From the NCBI GenBank assembly GCA_026724425.1, contig JAIUCV010000076.1:1387501-1451500 (forward strand): a DNA stretch of 64,000 nucleotides, in the 5' to 3' direction. Under the pieces are notes generated by a model that saw only the letters and a program-made list of their open reading frames with translations, was not told the DNA's origin and searched no databases. The translations under genes and the position numbers were made by a program. Shown in pieces: positions 22,101 to 32,318 of the stretch (position 1 is its first letter; every line of letters begins with the position of its first letter). The DNA is from Erythrophleum ivorense. Its lineage: Eukaryota; Streptophyta; Magnoliopsida; Fabales; Fabaceae.

Positions 22101-23855
22101 CTAAATACATACCCAAAATATAACTATATCCAAATAAAAAGTTAGATATATTTAGACTTGAAGTAACCAAATACCATAAACTTAAATATTTTAGTGACGA
22201 AAAAACCAAAACTTAAATATTTTAGTAATGTTTAAACCAAAATAACTTAAATAACCAATTCAAATGTTCTTACTTATAGTTTGAAAAATTAAACATAATA
22301 TTATCAAAAGTTAAACCAAAATTTATCAGAAATTAATATTTCAAGTATTCGGAACCGATCCTGAACAGAGACCTAACTACTCGAACCAAACCAAAATTTA
22401 TTCGGTTCATATCCTCTACCTGAATTACTCGTAATCCGAAAAAAAAACTTAATATTAGAGGCCTAATTTATCCATTACATCGGCCTTCGCACTTTGCAAA
22501 AAAAAAATATATTTACAGATGAACATGTAAACATAATAAATTTAATTATATACACAGACTGACCTTGCGGCAGCACCGATAGCAGTTGCCAGATTGTAGT
22601 GTAAAGAAGAGGTTGTCAAGCTGTTGAAATGAAAAAAGTCACGCACACAATAAAGGTTTTAAAAGTTTAAGTGTTGCTAAAAAGTTAGGCCGTAGTATTA
22701 CCACATGGAAATCACAGATGTCTCTAGCTTTGAGTTAGGCAAGACTCCGGAGATAAGAATCAAAATCTCGAAAGCCGACCATTCAAGAATAACCATCATA
22801 GCAGAAGGAACTGCTAATGAGAAGAATTTTTTCATATGACCAAATGCTTCCATTGATATTAAAACCCGTTTGCCTTCACAAACTTGCGAATGTCTCATGA
22901 ATAACCAGAGGAAACCCGCGTTGAGCCAATACGAAAGGCTAATAGATAAAGCCGCACCTTTGGTTCCAAGCCCTAAAGTGTAAACCAATACCCAACAAAC
23001 GGGTACGTGGAAACATAGAACCGTCAAAGAAGAGAGAACCATTGGGAAAATCAAGCTTTGTGTTTGGAAGTAGCGAATCAGCGACTGAAGAACAGAATAA
23101 CCGACTAAAGCCGGTATGAGCCAGAGGCAGTAAACAGAAGCTATCTCTGATACTTCAGGGTCTTGGTGAAACAATAATAAAATATTTTTCACGAAAATCC
23201 ATAGAAGAGAGATTGGGAAACAGATGATGAGAAGGGAAACAATGGAAGTGAAAGTATAGGAACCAAGCTTCTCGTATTGCCGAGCTCCAAAGGCTTGACC
23301 ACATAATGTCTCTAACGCACCCGCTAGTCCAAACTGTTAGTTAAAGTCAACCATTTCAAACATCTAAATCAATTCAAATAAGAAAAAAAAAAAAAATAAT
23401 AAATCTTTTGGTTTTATATATATGCACTGGATAACCAAATTATTTTGTGAATACGTAAAACAAATGTGTTTCTTAGCGCACGTTTAATGGAAATAGCATA
23501 ATTTTCACATGTATTTTAACCTAGTGAAAAATCCACATCTACTTTTTTCACGATTTTGTCACTAGAACTTGATTATCTAGCATATTAAGTTTTAAATATT
23601 AATGAGTTTGTAGATTCTTACAAGGAGACCAAAGCCGGTTACATTCGCCATGGAGCTGGCGAGAGCGATTCCAGCGAGAGAGATCTCACCTTTGTGGCCA
23701 ACGATCATTGTAGAAGTGGCCTGAATAAGGTATTGAGATATGTTTACAACCACCATTGGAGCCGCCATTGAAACGACCTTCTTCAGCTTCTCCCATCTTA
23801 TTTTCTTTATTTCTTGTTCTTCTCTCTTAGCATTTACCAGTAATGGATCTTCCAT
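13102..23855 (-). CDS. MATE gene B, with an 8.3-kb retrotransposon in intron 3
   Basis: Exons on the minus strand are 23855-23622, 23333-22702, 22620-22564, 13665-13427 and 13321-13102, all with canonical junctions. Sizes 234, 632, 57 and 239 match genes A and C. The last exon reads ..KWKTNEVL and a stop near 13102; use of a GT at 13112 and a further exon is possible but none was found. Together they give about 460 residues with no frameshift or stop. Intron 3 is about 8.9 kb because TE2 sits inside it in the opposite orientation. The coding sequence therefore looks intact, but correct expression needs removal of the large intron. Role as for gene A: membrane antiporter of organic compounds. 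Confidence 0.88.
13783..13787. other. TE2 target-site duplication, left copy (CTTTA)
   Basis: CTTTA directly precedes the TG of the 5' LTR and is repeated exactly after the CA of the 3' LTR (22074-22078). A 5-bp duplication is typical of Ty3/gypsy integrase. Confidence 0.93.
13788..15125 (+). repeat. TE2 5' LTR (1338 bp)
   Basis: Starts TGTAACATCC and ends GGTTGTTTCA. Palindrome clusters lie at 13980-14018, 14081-14120 and 14521-14657. In the last cluster a 25-bp unit (GTCGATCGACACTCAGGAGG plus GGC-type spacer) is present in two more copies than in the 3' LTR, explaining most of the length difference between the LTRs. Confidence 0.95.
14521..14657 (+). promoter_or_regulatory. LTR palindrome array with expanded 25-bp repeats
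   Basis: Six GTCG[A/G/C]-centred palindromes lie in about 137 bp, three of them within tandem 25-bp units. The 3' LTR has only four in the same place (21516-21598). Copy-number change between sister LTRs points to replication slippage or unequal exchange. Confidence 0.65.
15129..15140 (+). other. TE2 primer binding site (initiator tRNA-Met)
   Basis: TGGTATCAGAGC lies three bases after the LTR end. It complements the 3' end of initiator tRNA-Met. Confidence 0.95.
15342..16748 (+). pseudogene. TE2 gag, inactivated
   Basis: It begins like TE1 gag (Arg/Gly tract, Ala/Gly linker) but stops at 15888-15890 (TAG where TE1 has CAG). Next come an approximately 2-bp insertion near 15950, a 1-bp deletion near 16313 and a second CAG-to-TAG at 16378-16380. 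The capsid domain survives in a shifted frame (15980-16324). The first zinc knuckle is damaged near 16490-16500, while the second (CFYCREPGHIKPMC) is readable. It ends at the conserved ITG/GT donor at 16748/16749. Confidence 0.92.
16749..16863 (+). other. Putative gag-pol intron of TE2
   Basis: ACT G is followed by GTAAAATC, and TGTGTGTAG precedes GG ACC. Phase and borders are identical to TE1 1919-2032. The interior has diverged by a few substitutions and a 1-bp indel while the borders and joining frame are kept. Confidence 0.6.
16864..18695 (+). pseudogene. TE2 pol: protease, reverse transcriptase, RNase H
   Basis: The open frame (614 codons from 16851, about 610 after the acceptor) carries protease DSGAS, the RT blocks including LCIDYRGLN, KIDLASGYHQI and FIDDILVYS, then RNase H with YTDAS and FTDHKSLQ, ending DALSRRRVD. 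A TGA at 18693-18695 cuts it before integrase; TE1 has TCA there. Otherwise the domains look well preserved. RT and RNase H copy element RNA into DNA in particles. Confidence 0.93.
18696..19967 (+). pseudogene. TE2 pol: integrase region
   Basis: The frame continues past the TGA, meets a TAG at 18879-18881 and is then open from about 18903 to 19967. The integrase zinc-binding HHCC motif (HPGATKMYRDLKRYYHW..CNTC) is near residues 30-70 of the open part. The DDE catalytic triad is visible in DFVVGLP, SDRDPRF and the E of QSERTIQTLED. The GPF/Y region (FMGPFPVVERVGPVAYRL) follows. The frame ends at MSVLQRS, where the usual HVSxL motif appears shortened by a small deletion. Confidence 0.9.
19967..20200 (+). 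pseudogene. TE2 chromodomain-like C-terminus
   Basis: After a frameshift the sequence EDLQPDMIVLAVPVRILERR..LRNKRVPLLRVLWDCSG resembles the integrase tail and chromodomain of Tekay/Del chromoviruses, including the conserved LR-K-V-LW spacing. In that family the domain targets integration to heterochromatin marks. Here it is out of frame with integrase and its TWE-type end is degenerate. Confidence 0.65.
20525..20665 (+). repeat. 27-bp tandem repeats upstream of the polypurine tract
   Basis: About four to five imperfect copies of a 27-bp unit (CGGTGGGYCGCARTATAGAT plus ATTGTGG) run in the 3' untranslated part of TE2. The complement encodes a His-rich nonapeptide repeat, but nothing suggests it is translated. 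Confidence 0.75.
20762..20772 (+). other. TE2 polypurine tract
   Basis: AATGGGGGGAG lies immediately upstream of the 3' LTR, the usual plus-strand primer site. Confidence 0.9.
20776..22073 (+). repeat. TE2 3' LTR (1298 bp)
   Basis: TG..CA ends match the 5' LTR. It has scattered substitutions, small indels and fewer palindrome units. The many differences indicate an insertion that is not recent. Confidence 0.95.
22074..22078. other. TE2 target-site duplication, right copy (CTTTA)
   Basis: Exact copy of 13783-13787. The DNA from here to 22563 is the rest of MATE gene B intron 3 and shows no other feature. Confidence 0.93.
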
Positions 23856-25860
23856 AGTGTGTTTTCTCTTTCTTCCTGGTACTTCAAATTCTTAAATAGA
23901 AAACGTGTGGGTCATGACTTTTCCATTCTATAATTTTTTTTTTTTTTTTTTGCAAATACTTTTCCATTCTATAATTAAGTTCATGACTTTTCCATGGCTC
24001 AGTTCCCGAGGATTGGAATTTTCCTATTTATGATAGTGGCACTAGGTACGACGCGAGGCCACTGAGATCTTGGATCTAGTAGAAAATAGTAATGCATGAC
24101 AAAATTTTCAGTGGTACTAAAAATGACATTACAAAAAGTACGCAATATAGCAGTCTAAATAGAAATATTACAAAATAATAGTAAGTAACTCAATTCCGAT
24201 TTTTCTTATAGATATAGAAATCAATTAAAAAAGCATATATTAATTGACTAAAAAATAAAAAATAACTTCAAAATTCAAATTCAAATATAGTCTAAAAGTA
24301 TAATATAAAGTATTTTACTTTTTGTTAAAAAAATTACCAACACATTTACTTAGTAAAAAAATAATAAATATTAGTTACAAATTTTTATTAAGAAACAATA
24401 TTTTATATTTCAAGGAAACTTTGATAATTTGTATTGTTTGGAAATTGTTTTACTTTCTTATTTACTTATCAAGAGATAAATGAATTATTAAATCCAATTT
24501 TTATATAAAATTATTTGTTCATAAACTATGAGATTTGTTATTGAGATTCAATAAGACCTTTTCTATTTTTTAAGTATGTTAGACTTTTATAGGACTGCTA
24601 AAATACAATACTACAATCTAATTTATATAAAATTATTCTGAAAATTAAACAAAAACTAATCATACTATATATTTGTCCACGTCCTCTGTTTTCGTATTTA
24701 TGGCATTGTTTTAGTGTAATTACGATTGTTCACAGTTCATTTACTTGCCCAAAATCATAAATTAGACCTACACATTATGAAATGCAATTAAGAAATTAAT
24801 ATGTTACGTTAAATATAAAACGAATCATAGAAATATATGCATATATTAATAGAAGTTGCTATATAATGTGTGGATAATTGAATTAATTTTACGTTAACAA
24901 AGTCACACTTCAAAAGTTATTATTAATTTACACATTGCACAAAAAATCACCTCCCATAATGACAAACTTTAGTAAGAAAAAAAAAAAACAATGATTTGTA
25001 CCACTTTTATTTTTTGTAATACCACATACAAGTAGCTTTACATTTGAACCATTGTTTTGACCTTTGTAACATCACTATTTTGTTGTAATGCTATTTTTGT
25101 TTGTAATATGTTTTTGGTACTATCACATATGTATTACTCTTTTGATTGGTAACACCTCAATACCTTAGTTTATGGTTACCAATCAAAGCCATTATTTCAT
25201 TATTTGGTATGCCGATAAAATGAAAACTATAATTAATACTCCCTCTCTTTGACCTTAAGAGTAAAATTAAGCACTTCCTTAGCCCAGTCAAATTGGTATT
25301 AATTATGCTATATTTCTCTACCAAAATTATAGTGTCGGCCCAAAGTTTAACCTAGACTCAGATAATCACCATTTGAAAGTTAAATAGCCAGATTCACACC
25401 AAATGAAATGAAAGTTAAATACCCAGATCTCCTCGAATTCAATTGGGATAGTTAAATGTCAAAACCGGAGTACCAAACCATCAAACCCCGTTAGTAAACC
25501 AAATCAAAACCTAAATCTCGCAAAATGGACCCGTATAACCGGACCCGTATGTCCGCATTATAAACCGACTCAACGGTCAAAAAATCCCAAAATCTGAAGA
25601 AACCTAAAATCAAATTTTACATTTTTTTCAAAATCATTCTTTATGCACTATGATTTCTGAAATTGACACTGAGTCTATTATTATGTTTGAATTTCGTAGT
25701 CTCCTTATTGTATTTATACTTTAGAATGTCGATTTCGGCACTCTTATTCTCATTTTCTATTATCGACTTCTTCTTCTTCTTTTCTTAATTTCTTATGTGT
25801 TTGTGTTGATCTGCCGATCCAAAGCCATGAGTACGTGTTTGGAGCTTCTAGTTGATAAGA
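23856..25860. other. AT-rich intergenic DNA upstream of gene B
   Basis: No coding region was recognised. The gene B promoter region is at 23856-23910, and a poly-T run is at 23934-23951. The rest is low-complexity AT-rich DNA. The open frame on the minus strand at 25750-25995 is a shadow of the GRF pseudogene. Confidence 0.4.
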
Positions 25861-26255
25861 GGGAGAGTTTTTGGTGTGCCGGAAACTTGTTCGTGTGGAG
25901 AACGAATAATGGAATTGATATCTAAATCCAAGAACAATCCGTACTGGCGTTAGTATCGTTGCAGATATGTTGTAGCTAGGAAGGTAATTCGCCATAATCC
26001 TTGCGTCTTCTTCATTATTTTAGTTAATGTTGGTTTTGATAATTATTTTTGTCGATAAATGTAGCTTGCGAATGATAACCACACATTCAAATGGGTTGAT
26101 GAGGCTCACTTAGACGAGATAAAGGCATTTAAAACCACAAAATGCGAGACTTGAAGAAAAGTTGGAAGCGGTTACAATAGAGAGGAAGGATTTTGAGAGG
26201 ATTGTGTTTGAGAAGGTGAAAATGAAGCTTGAGAAACTTTTCACAAGTGTGTTAA
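25861..26255 (+). pseudogene. GRF-type zinc finger protein pseudogene
   Basis: Exon 1 (25861-25983) reads GRVFGVPETCSCGERIMELISKSKNNPYWR, then a TAG (25951-25953), then YRCRYVVARK and a GT donor. After an 81-bp intron, exon 2 (from 26065) reads LANDNHTFKWVDEAHLDEI. This C-x-C..C..HxFKWVDEA pattern is the plant GRF zinc finger. A frameshift near 26140 leads into a Glu/Lys-rich coiled-coil frame (ARLEEKLEAVTIERKDFERI..). The stop and frameshift make a functional product unlikely. GRF-finger proteins of this small type have no well-defined role. Confidence 0.75.
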
Positions 26256-26446
26256 ACATCTTGGAAATCAACATCTACCTCTTAACTACTTTGTAATTTT
26301 TTTAAATAAGAGAATGAAATTTAATATCTAACATGTTAACCCTTGATTTTTGGATTGTAGATTCTTACGAGGAGACTAAAGCCAGTTACGTTCGCGATGG
26401 AGTTAGCGACAGCGATCCCATGCAGCGACAGAGATCTCGCTTTTGT
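26238..26446 (-). pseudogene. MATE exon-1/intron-1 fragment
   Basis: On the minus strand the end of MATE exon 1 (..SIANVTGF-LLV with its CTC/GTAAGA donor at about 26372) and part of intron 1 match genes A-C. There are mutations including an inserted TGCA-like segment, and the fragment stops abruptly at about 26446. Its intron side runs directly into the GRF pseudogene. Confidence 0.75.
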
Positions 26447-26925
26447 GATATAAACCTTGATTCTAGTGGAAATCTGGATAGAAGTTCCCAGCGTGATTAA
26501 AGTTTCACATTAAGACCTAAAACACGTACAAACTCTGATGTCGCACAAATTGTACTTTGCAAATTGCAATGTTTTTCCAGTCTCTTTAAAAAGTGTTTTT
26601 TTTTTTTTTTAAACGAGTGCAAACGTGAGTGTGTGAGTTTATCCGCCAAAGACATCATCTTTTAACATCTCTAAACCTTACAACATCTTATGTCTTAGCA
26701 TTTATTTCTTTGATTACGTGTGAAAATATTTAATAGAACAACATTTAATAATTCATAACAACAACAGCAACAAGTCAAGAACAACAAAAAATTGTTTATT
26801 TACAAGGGAAAACGCCAAATGCGAAATGGTCTTTACACTTATTAAATTTAATTCAGTGAAAACACAACCGAAAAATATTGGTATTTTAATCATTTTGAGG
26901 CATCATTTCATTGTTATTATATACC
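26447..26925. other. 3' flank of MATE gene C
   Basis: No gene. The stretch 26565-26715 is recognisably related to 56535-56660, showing that a gene-C-like unit with its 3' flank was copied near the VIM gene. Confidence 0.5.
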
Positions 26926-29064
26926 TCACAATATCTCATTGGTCTTCCATTCGGTGAATGTAGTAATAAGAAACAATGTGAGAGTATCCAGAGTGCATCC
27001 AGAGAGAATACCAATCCAGAGACCTTTCACTTTGAGGTCAAGAATGAAGCATAAGACAAGTCCAATTGGAATCCCAACGATGTAAAACGCAGCAATATTC
27101 ACATAAGCACCAATCTTCTGTTTACCACTTCCTCTCACAACCCCTTCAAACACAAACACATGAAGAAAAATAAATTATGCAGAAAATCTGTCTTTTTTTT
27201 TTTTCGTGTGTTCATAAGGAAAATGTGTATTGCTCACCGGTTAATGCGGCTGAAAAGCTGTCCACAACAATGGACATGCAGAGAATAGGTGTGATTTCTG
27301 TGGCGTAACGAATGACTTCAGGTGCGTCACTATAAGCATATCCCCAAATATGTCTTGAAATGAACAGAGCAAAGCCGATGGCAAAAGCATCAACAGCTGC
27401 AATTATGATTGCAACAAACGCAGAAGCTTTTGCTGCGACTAGGTTTCCACCTCCTAGTTCATTGGCCACGTTCGTGCTACAAAATATAGCAAAGTCCCAT
27501 TTAATATCAAAAACTTCTCATGCCACATGTTTGAGTGTCATTAGTCTAGTTTCTTTTTTCAAAACCTAAAATTTAATCGCATAACTTAATAAAATTAAAT
27601 ACTATTTTTTCTTTTTCTGAGAAGCTACCTCACTAATGAAGATGTTCTTATGTTTGTTCATTACATTTGCGTCCACACTTTTCGATGACATGCATTTTAA
27701 AAAGAGATTCACATGTAAACATAGTAAATCATGCAGAATTTATATAACAGACTGACCTTCCAGCAGCACCAATCGCACTTGCCAGATTATAGTGCAACGA
27801 AGAGGTTATCAAGCTGTTCAAATGAAAAGTTAATGTGACTTATACGCAAACAATTAAATGACTTAAAGAGAATACAGTGTTGCCAAAAAGTTATGCCTTA
27901 ATTAGTATTACCACATGGAAATCACAGATGTCTCTAGCTTTGAGTTTGGCAAGACTCCAGAGATAAGAATCATAATCTCGAAAGCCGACCATTCAAGAAT
28001 AACCATCATAGCAGAAGGAACTGCTAATGAGAAGAAGATCCTCATGTGACTAAACGCTTTCATTGATATTAAAACCCTTTTGCCTTCACAAACTCGAGAA
28101 TGTCTCATGAAAAACCAGAGAAAAGCAGCGTTGACCCAGTACGAAAGGCTAACAGATAAAGCTGCACCTTTGGTTCCAAGCCCTAAAGTGTAAACCAATA
28201 CCCAACAAACTGGTACGTGGAAACATAGAACCGTTAAAGAAGAGAGAACCATTGGGAAAATCAAGCTTTGTGTTTGGAAGTAGCGAATCAAGGATTGAAG
28301 AACAGCAGAACCGAATAAAGCTGGTATGAGCCAAAGGCAGTAAACAGAAGCTATCTCTGATATTTTAGGGTCTTGGTGAAACAATAACAAAATATTTCTC
28401 GTGAAAAGCCAGAGAAAAGAGATTGGAAAACAGATTATGAGAAGAGAAATTATGGAAGTGAAAGTATAGGAACCGAGCTTCTCGTACTGACTAGCTCCAA
28501 AGGCTTGACCACATAATGTTTCTAACGCACCCGCTAGTCCAAACTGTTGGTCAAAATCAACCATATCAAACGTATAAATCAATTCAGGATTTTTAAAACA
28601 GATCTTTATGTTATATATATACACAAGATAACCAATTTTTTATTTTTTTTTTGTGAAATCGTATATAAAATGTGTTTCTTCTAGAGCGACTTAAAGACAT
28701 AGCAAAGTTTTCTCAAGTATTTTAAACAAGTAAAAAATCCACATCTAGTTTTTTTACGATTTTGTCACTAGAATTTGACTATCTAGCATATTAATCTTTA
28801 AATATCTATGGGTTTGTAGATTCTTACGAGGAGACCAAAGCCGGTTAGGTTCGCTATGGAGCTGGCCAGAGCGATTCCAGCGAGAGAGATCTCACTTTTG
28901 TGGCCAACGATCATTGTAGAAGCGGCCGGAATAAGGTATTGAGATAAGTTTACGACCACCATTGGAGCCGCCATTGAAGCGACCTTCTTCAGCTTCTCCC
29001 ATCTTATCTTCTTTACTTCTTGTTCTTCTTCTTTCTTAGCGTTTACCAGTGATGAAATTTCCAT
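26926..29064 (-). CDS. MATE gene C: MATE efflux transporter (DTX18/ALF5-type)
   Basis: Exons are 29064-28828, 28543-27912, 27813-27757, 27476-27238 and 27143-26926, with GT..AG introns and consistent phases, encoding 460 residues. The N-terminal tail is acidic/basic (MEISSLVNAKKEEEQEVKK). The MATE core has FGLAGALETLCGQAFGA, CLWLIPALFG and NELGGGNLVAAKA. The second glycine of GGGN replaces the usual A of GAGN. The protein ends NEIL and a stop; the donor used for a sixth exon in gene A is mutated to AT here, so the fifth exon is terminal. All splice sites and frame look intact. A TATA-like element is at about 29108-29120. Expected role: antiport of organic toxins or metabolites across the plasma or vacuolar membrane. 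Confidence 0.92.
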
Positions 29065-29569
29065 TGTGTGTTTTCTCTTTCTCTTTCTTCGTGCTGTTTA
29101 AAATTCTTAAATACATATATGCATGTCTTTTGTGTGTTTGCTTAAATTTTATAATAATTATTTGAGTACGACTGGAATTTGTTTCGTTATTTTTTCCTTT
29201 ATGTTAAACGTCTTTAATCAAACATTAATCTTAAGGGTGGCATGTGTCAAGTCGTGGCTGGTTGCATGTAAATTAAGTTCTGATCAATTAAGTTCTGATC
29301 TAAGCTGCATGAAGGTCAGGTGTCAAGGTTATGCTGTTGTAAAGCTACAACATTTAATATTTTCTTTTATTTTATCTTTCTTTAAAATGAAAAACATGAC
29401 TATTTTCGACAAAAACAAAACTGTTTATTTTCGACAAAAGCAAAACGGTACTTTAATTACACTCCTTTTTTGGGTGCAAGCAAACGGCACTTTACACAAA
29501 ATTGATTCAATGAAAACACAACCGACAAAAATTGGCATTGTAAATATTTGAGGCATTAATTCATTGTCA
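29065..29569. other. Spacer between MATE genes C and D
   Basis: Promoter side of gene C and 3' flank of gene D. A short tandem repeat (AAGTTCTGATC) is at about 29274-29300 and an ACAAAAxCAAAAC-type repeat is at about 29408-29445. The open frame at 29123-29551 has no recognisable features. Confidence 0.4.
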
Positions 29570-30102
29570 CTATATCTCATTGGTCTTCCATTTGGTGAAT
29601 GTAGTAATAAGAAACAATGAGAGTGTTTGTAGAGTGCATCCACAGAGAGTACCAATCCAAAGACCTTTAACTTTGAAGTCAAGAGTGAAGCAAAAGAGAA
29701 GTCCAATTGGAATCCCAAAGATGTAAAACGCAGCGATATTCACATAAGCACAAATCTTCTGTTTACCACTTCTTCTCACAACCCCTTCAAACACAAACAC
29801 ATGAAGGAAACAAATTTTTTTTTTTTTTGTTCATGTGTTCATAAAAAAATGTCTATTACTCACCGGTTAATGTGGCTGAAAAGGCATCCACAACAATGGA
29901 AATGCAGAGAATAGGTGTGGTTTTTGAGGCGTAGCGAATCACTTCAGGTACGTTACTATAAGCATAGCCCCATACATGTCTTGAGATTAACAGAGCAAAG
30001 CTGATGGCAGAAGATTCAACAGCTGCAATTATGATTGCGACAAACGCAGAAGCTTTTGCTGCGACTAGGTTTCCAGCTCCTAGTTCATTGGCCGCATTCG
30101 TG
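29570..30102 (-). pseudogene. MATE gene D, 3' part (exons 4 and 5)
   Basis: Exon 4 (30102-29864, 239 bp) and exon 5 (29784-29570) are open with good junctions. They encode STNAANELGAGNLVAAKA.. and GVVRRSGKQKICAYVNIAAF.., ending NEI and a stop. The 57-bp exon and the end of exon 2 are missing. Upstream is intron 3 with a Helitron, then pararetroviral DNA; exons 1-2 lie at 44228-45380. The gene is thus split and non-functional. Confidence 0.88.
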
Positions 30103-30475
30103 CTACAAACTATAGCACAATCCCATTTAAAACAAATATAATCAAATAGCCATATACTGACTCGTAACATATTCATTAAAGTAACATAGGACTTAAAGTA
30201 ATATACCATTATCGAAGAGTCATGGCTCAATCCTCTCATTGATAATTAGTTTTGAATTGTAATCCTATGCATGGTTATAACCAGAGTTTGACACAAATAA
30301 GTTGCTCCAAGTAGGGTACTTTGCTGATCCTAAAGATAATCTGGTTTGAAACCTACCAAAAGAGCTACATATAACGAGAGAAACGTGTTAGTTATATATA
30401 ATATAGAAAACCCACATACGAAATAACATGGATTATATAGTAATACTAGGAAAAGCTTCACGCGTTGCGTGGATT

Positions 30476-31606
30476 TGAATTATATGAAAAATATATAACA
30501 TTTTGTAAATATTTAGTGATTTGTTTGACTTTAAAATTGATTAACCCACCGTTACAGTTATTTATTTTAAAATTTAATTAAATTTCTATCTTTTGTGGGG
30601 TTATTGGAGAAATATGAAATTATTTAAAAAGTGGGGAAATATAAAAAACTCAAATATAAAATTGGAGAAACTCGATTGTTTGTATAATCAATTTATCATA
30701 CAAACATATGTAAATCTTACATGTAGTTTAATTGTGTAATGTGTAGTTTAAATATAAAAAAAATATTTGCATTATTATTTTATGAGAAAATTAAGTTTTA
30801 TATGTACGATTTAATTAAATTTTATATTTTTTTTTTAATTGCATATTTTTTTGCTTATCACATTTTTTATAGAATTTTATTGGCTGCAACAAATTAGTAG
30901 TTATAAAAATTTAATTTAATTATATTCTTTTGTGGGGTTATTGGAGAAAATAAAGTATAATCAATGGATAACCTATTATTATTATTACTATTATTATTAT
31001 TATTATTATTACTATTTTTGTTATTATTATTATTACTATTATTATTATTATTATTACATATAAGATTTATATATTGTATAAATTTAATGAGATAATTGTG
31101 TAATTTATATGAAATAAATGTTTGTTTGACCAAAAAAATTAATGTTGTTTGACCAAAAAAATTAATATGAAAAATAATAGATGTTGAATTTAAAATGATG
31201 ACAAGTGTTTGAATTATATGAAAAAATATATAACATTTTGTAAATATTTAGTGATTTGTTTGACTTTAAAATTGATTAACTCACCGTTACAGTTATTTAT
31301 TTTAAAATTTAATTAAATTTTACAAATTAGTAATTAATTATAAAACTTTAATTTGATTTCTATCTTTTGTGGGGTTATTATTATTTGCATTATTATTTTA
31401 TGAGAAAATTAAGTTTTATATGTACGATTTAATTAAATTTTAGATTGTTTTTTTTAATTGTATATTTTTTTTTGCTTATCACATTTTTTATAGAATTTTA
31501 TTGGCTGCAACAAATTAGTAGTTATAAAAATTTAATTTAATTATATTCTTTTATGGGGTTATTGGAGAAAATAAAATATAATCAATGGATTACCTATTAT
31601 TATTAC

Positions 31607-31641
<35 letters not shown>

Positions 31642-31648
31642 TTATTAC

Positions 31649-31735
<87 letters not shown>

Positions 31736-31880
31736 ATATAAGATTTACATATTGTATAAATTGAATGTGATAATTGTGTAATTTATATGAAATAAATGTT
31801 TGTTTGACCAAAAAAATTAATGTTGTTTGACAAAAAAATTAATATGAAAAATAATAGATGTTGAATTTAAAATGATGACA
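30476..31880. repeat. Tandem duplication of about 0.7 kb within the Helitron
   Basis: 30476-31200 and 31210-31880 share the same order of blocks (ATATATAACATTTTGTAAAT, then ACCGTTACAGTTATTTATTT, then the (ATT)n tract, then GTTTGACCAAAAAAATTAAT, then GATGTTGAATTTAAAATGAT). An internal deletion shortens the second copy. Confidence 0.8.
31595..31735. repeat. (TTA)n microsatellite, about 46 repeats
   Basis: About 140 bp of nearly pure TTA/ATT with a few C interruptions. A shorter sister tract is at 30974-31057. The poly-Tyr and poly-Asn open frames across it are artefacts of the repeat. Confidence 0.95.
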
Positions 31881-32318
31881 GGTGTCAAAAATATATGAGG
31901 ACAAATGTCAGCATCTCATGTAGTGAAAAACACGGTAACTACACAATATTATAATAGATAGATAGATATAAGGAAAGAAAATCCACTTAATGCCAAATTT
32001 TGAGTTCTAAGTTTATAAAATTTAGATGCAATTTTGTTTTTAAAATACTACAATTTTCTTAAATTGCAATTATAAACGCAAACGGAGAAAAATGCTTGTT
32101 CATTACATCTTCGTTCAAACTTTGCAAAATATTAAAAAATTTAGTGTAAAAGAGATTCAAAAGAGATTCACATGTAACATTAAAAAGAGATTCATTAGAA
32201 ACATTAAATGCAGGAACAGTATTCGTCACGCTGTTTTCTAACTTTAATGTTTCATTAAAAGACCCTACTCTAATATATGCATTAAAGGTTCAATTACAGC
32301 TAGCTGGTTGGGGCTCCT

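Larger units (their letters stand above)
30446..31958 (-). mobile_element. Helitron inside MATE gene D intron 3 (about 1.5 kb)
   Basis: The minus-strand 5' end at 31958 is TCTATTATAATATTGTG, preceded by A. The 3' end at 30446 is CTAG followed by T, with hairpin CACGC-AAC-GCGTG about 10 bases upstream. It is non-coding and AT-rich, and is built largely of a tandem duplication with (ATT)n tracts. Confidence 0.8.

Noticed and set aside
31553..31811. Poly-Tyr and poly-Asn ORFs
   Set aside because: They are products of the (TTA)n microsatellite on the two strands.
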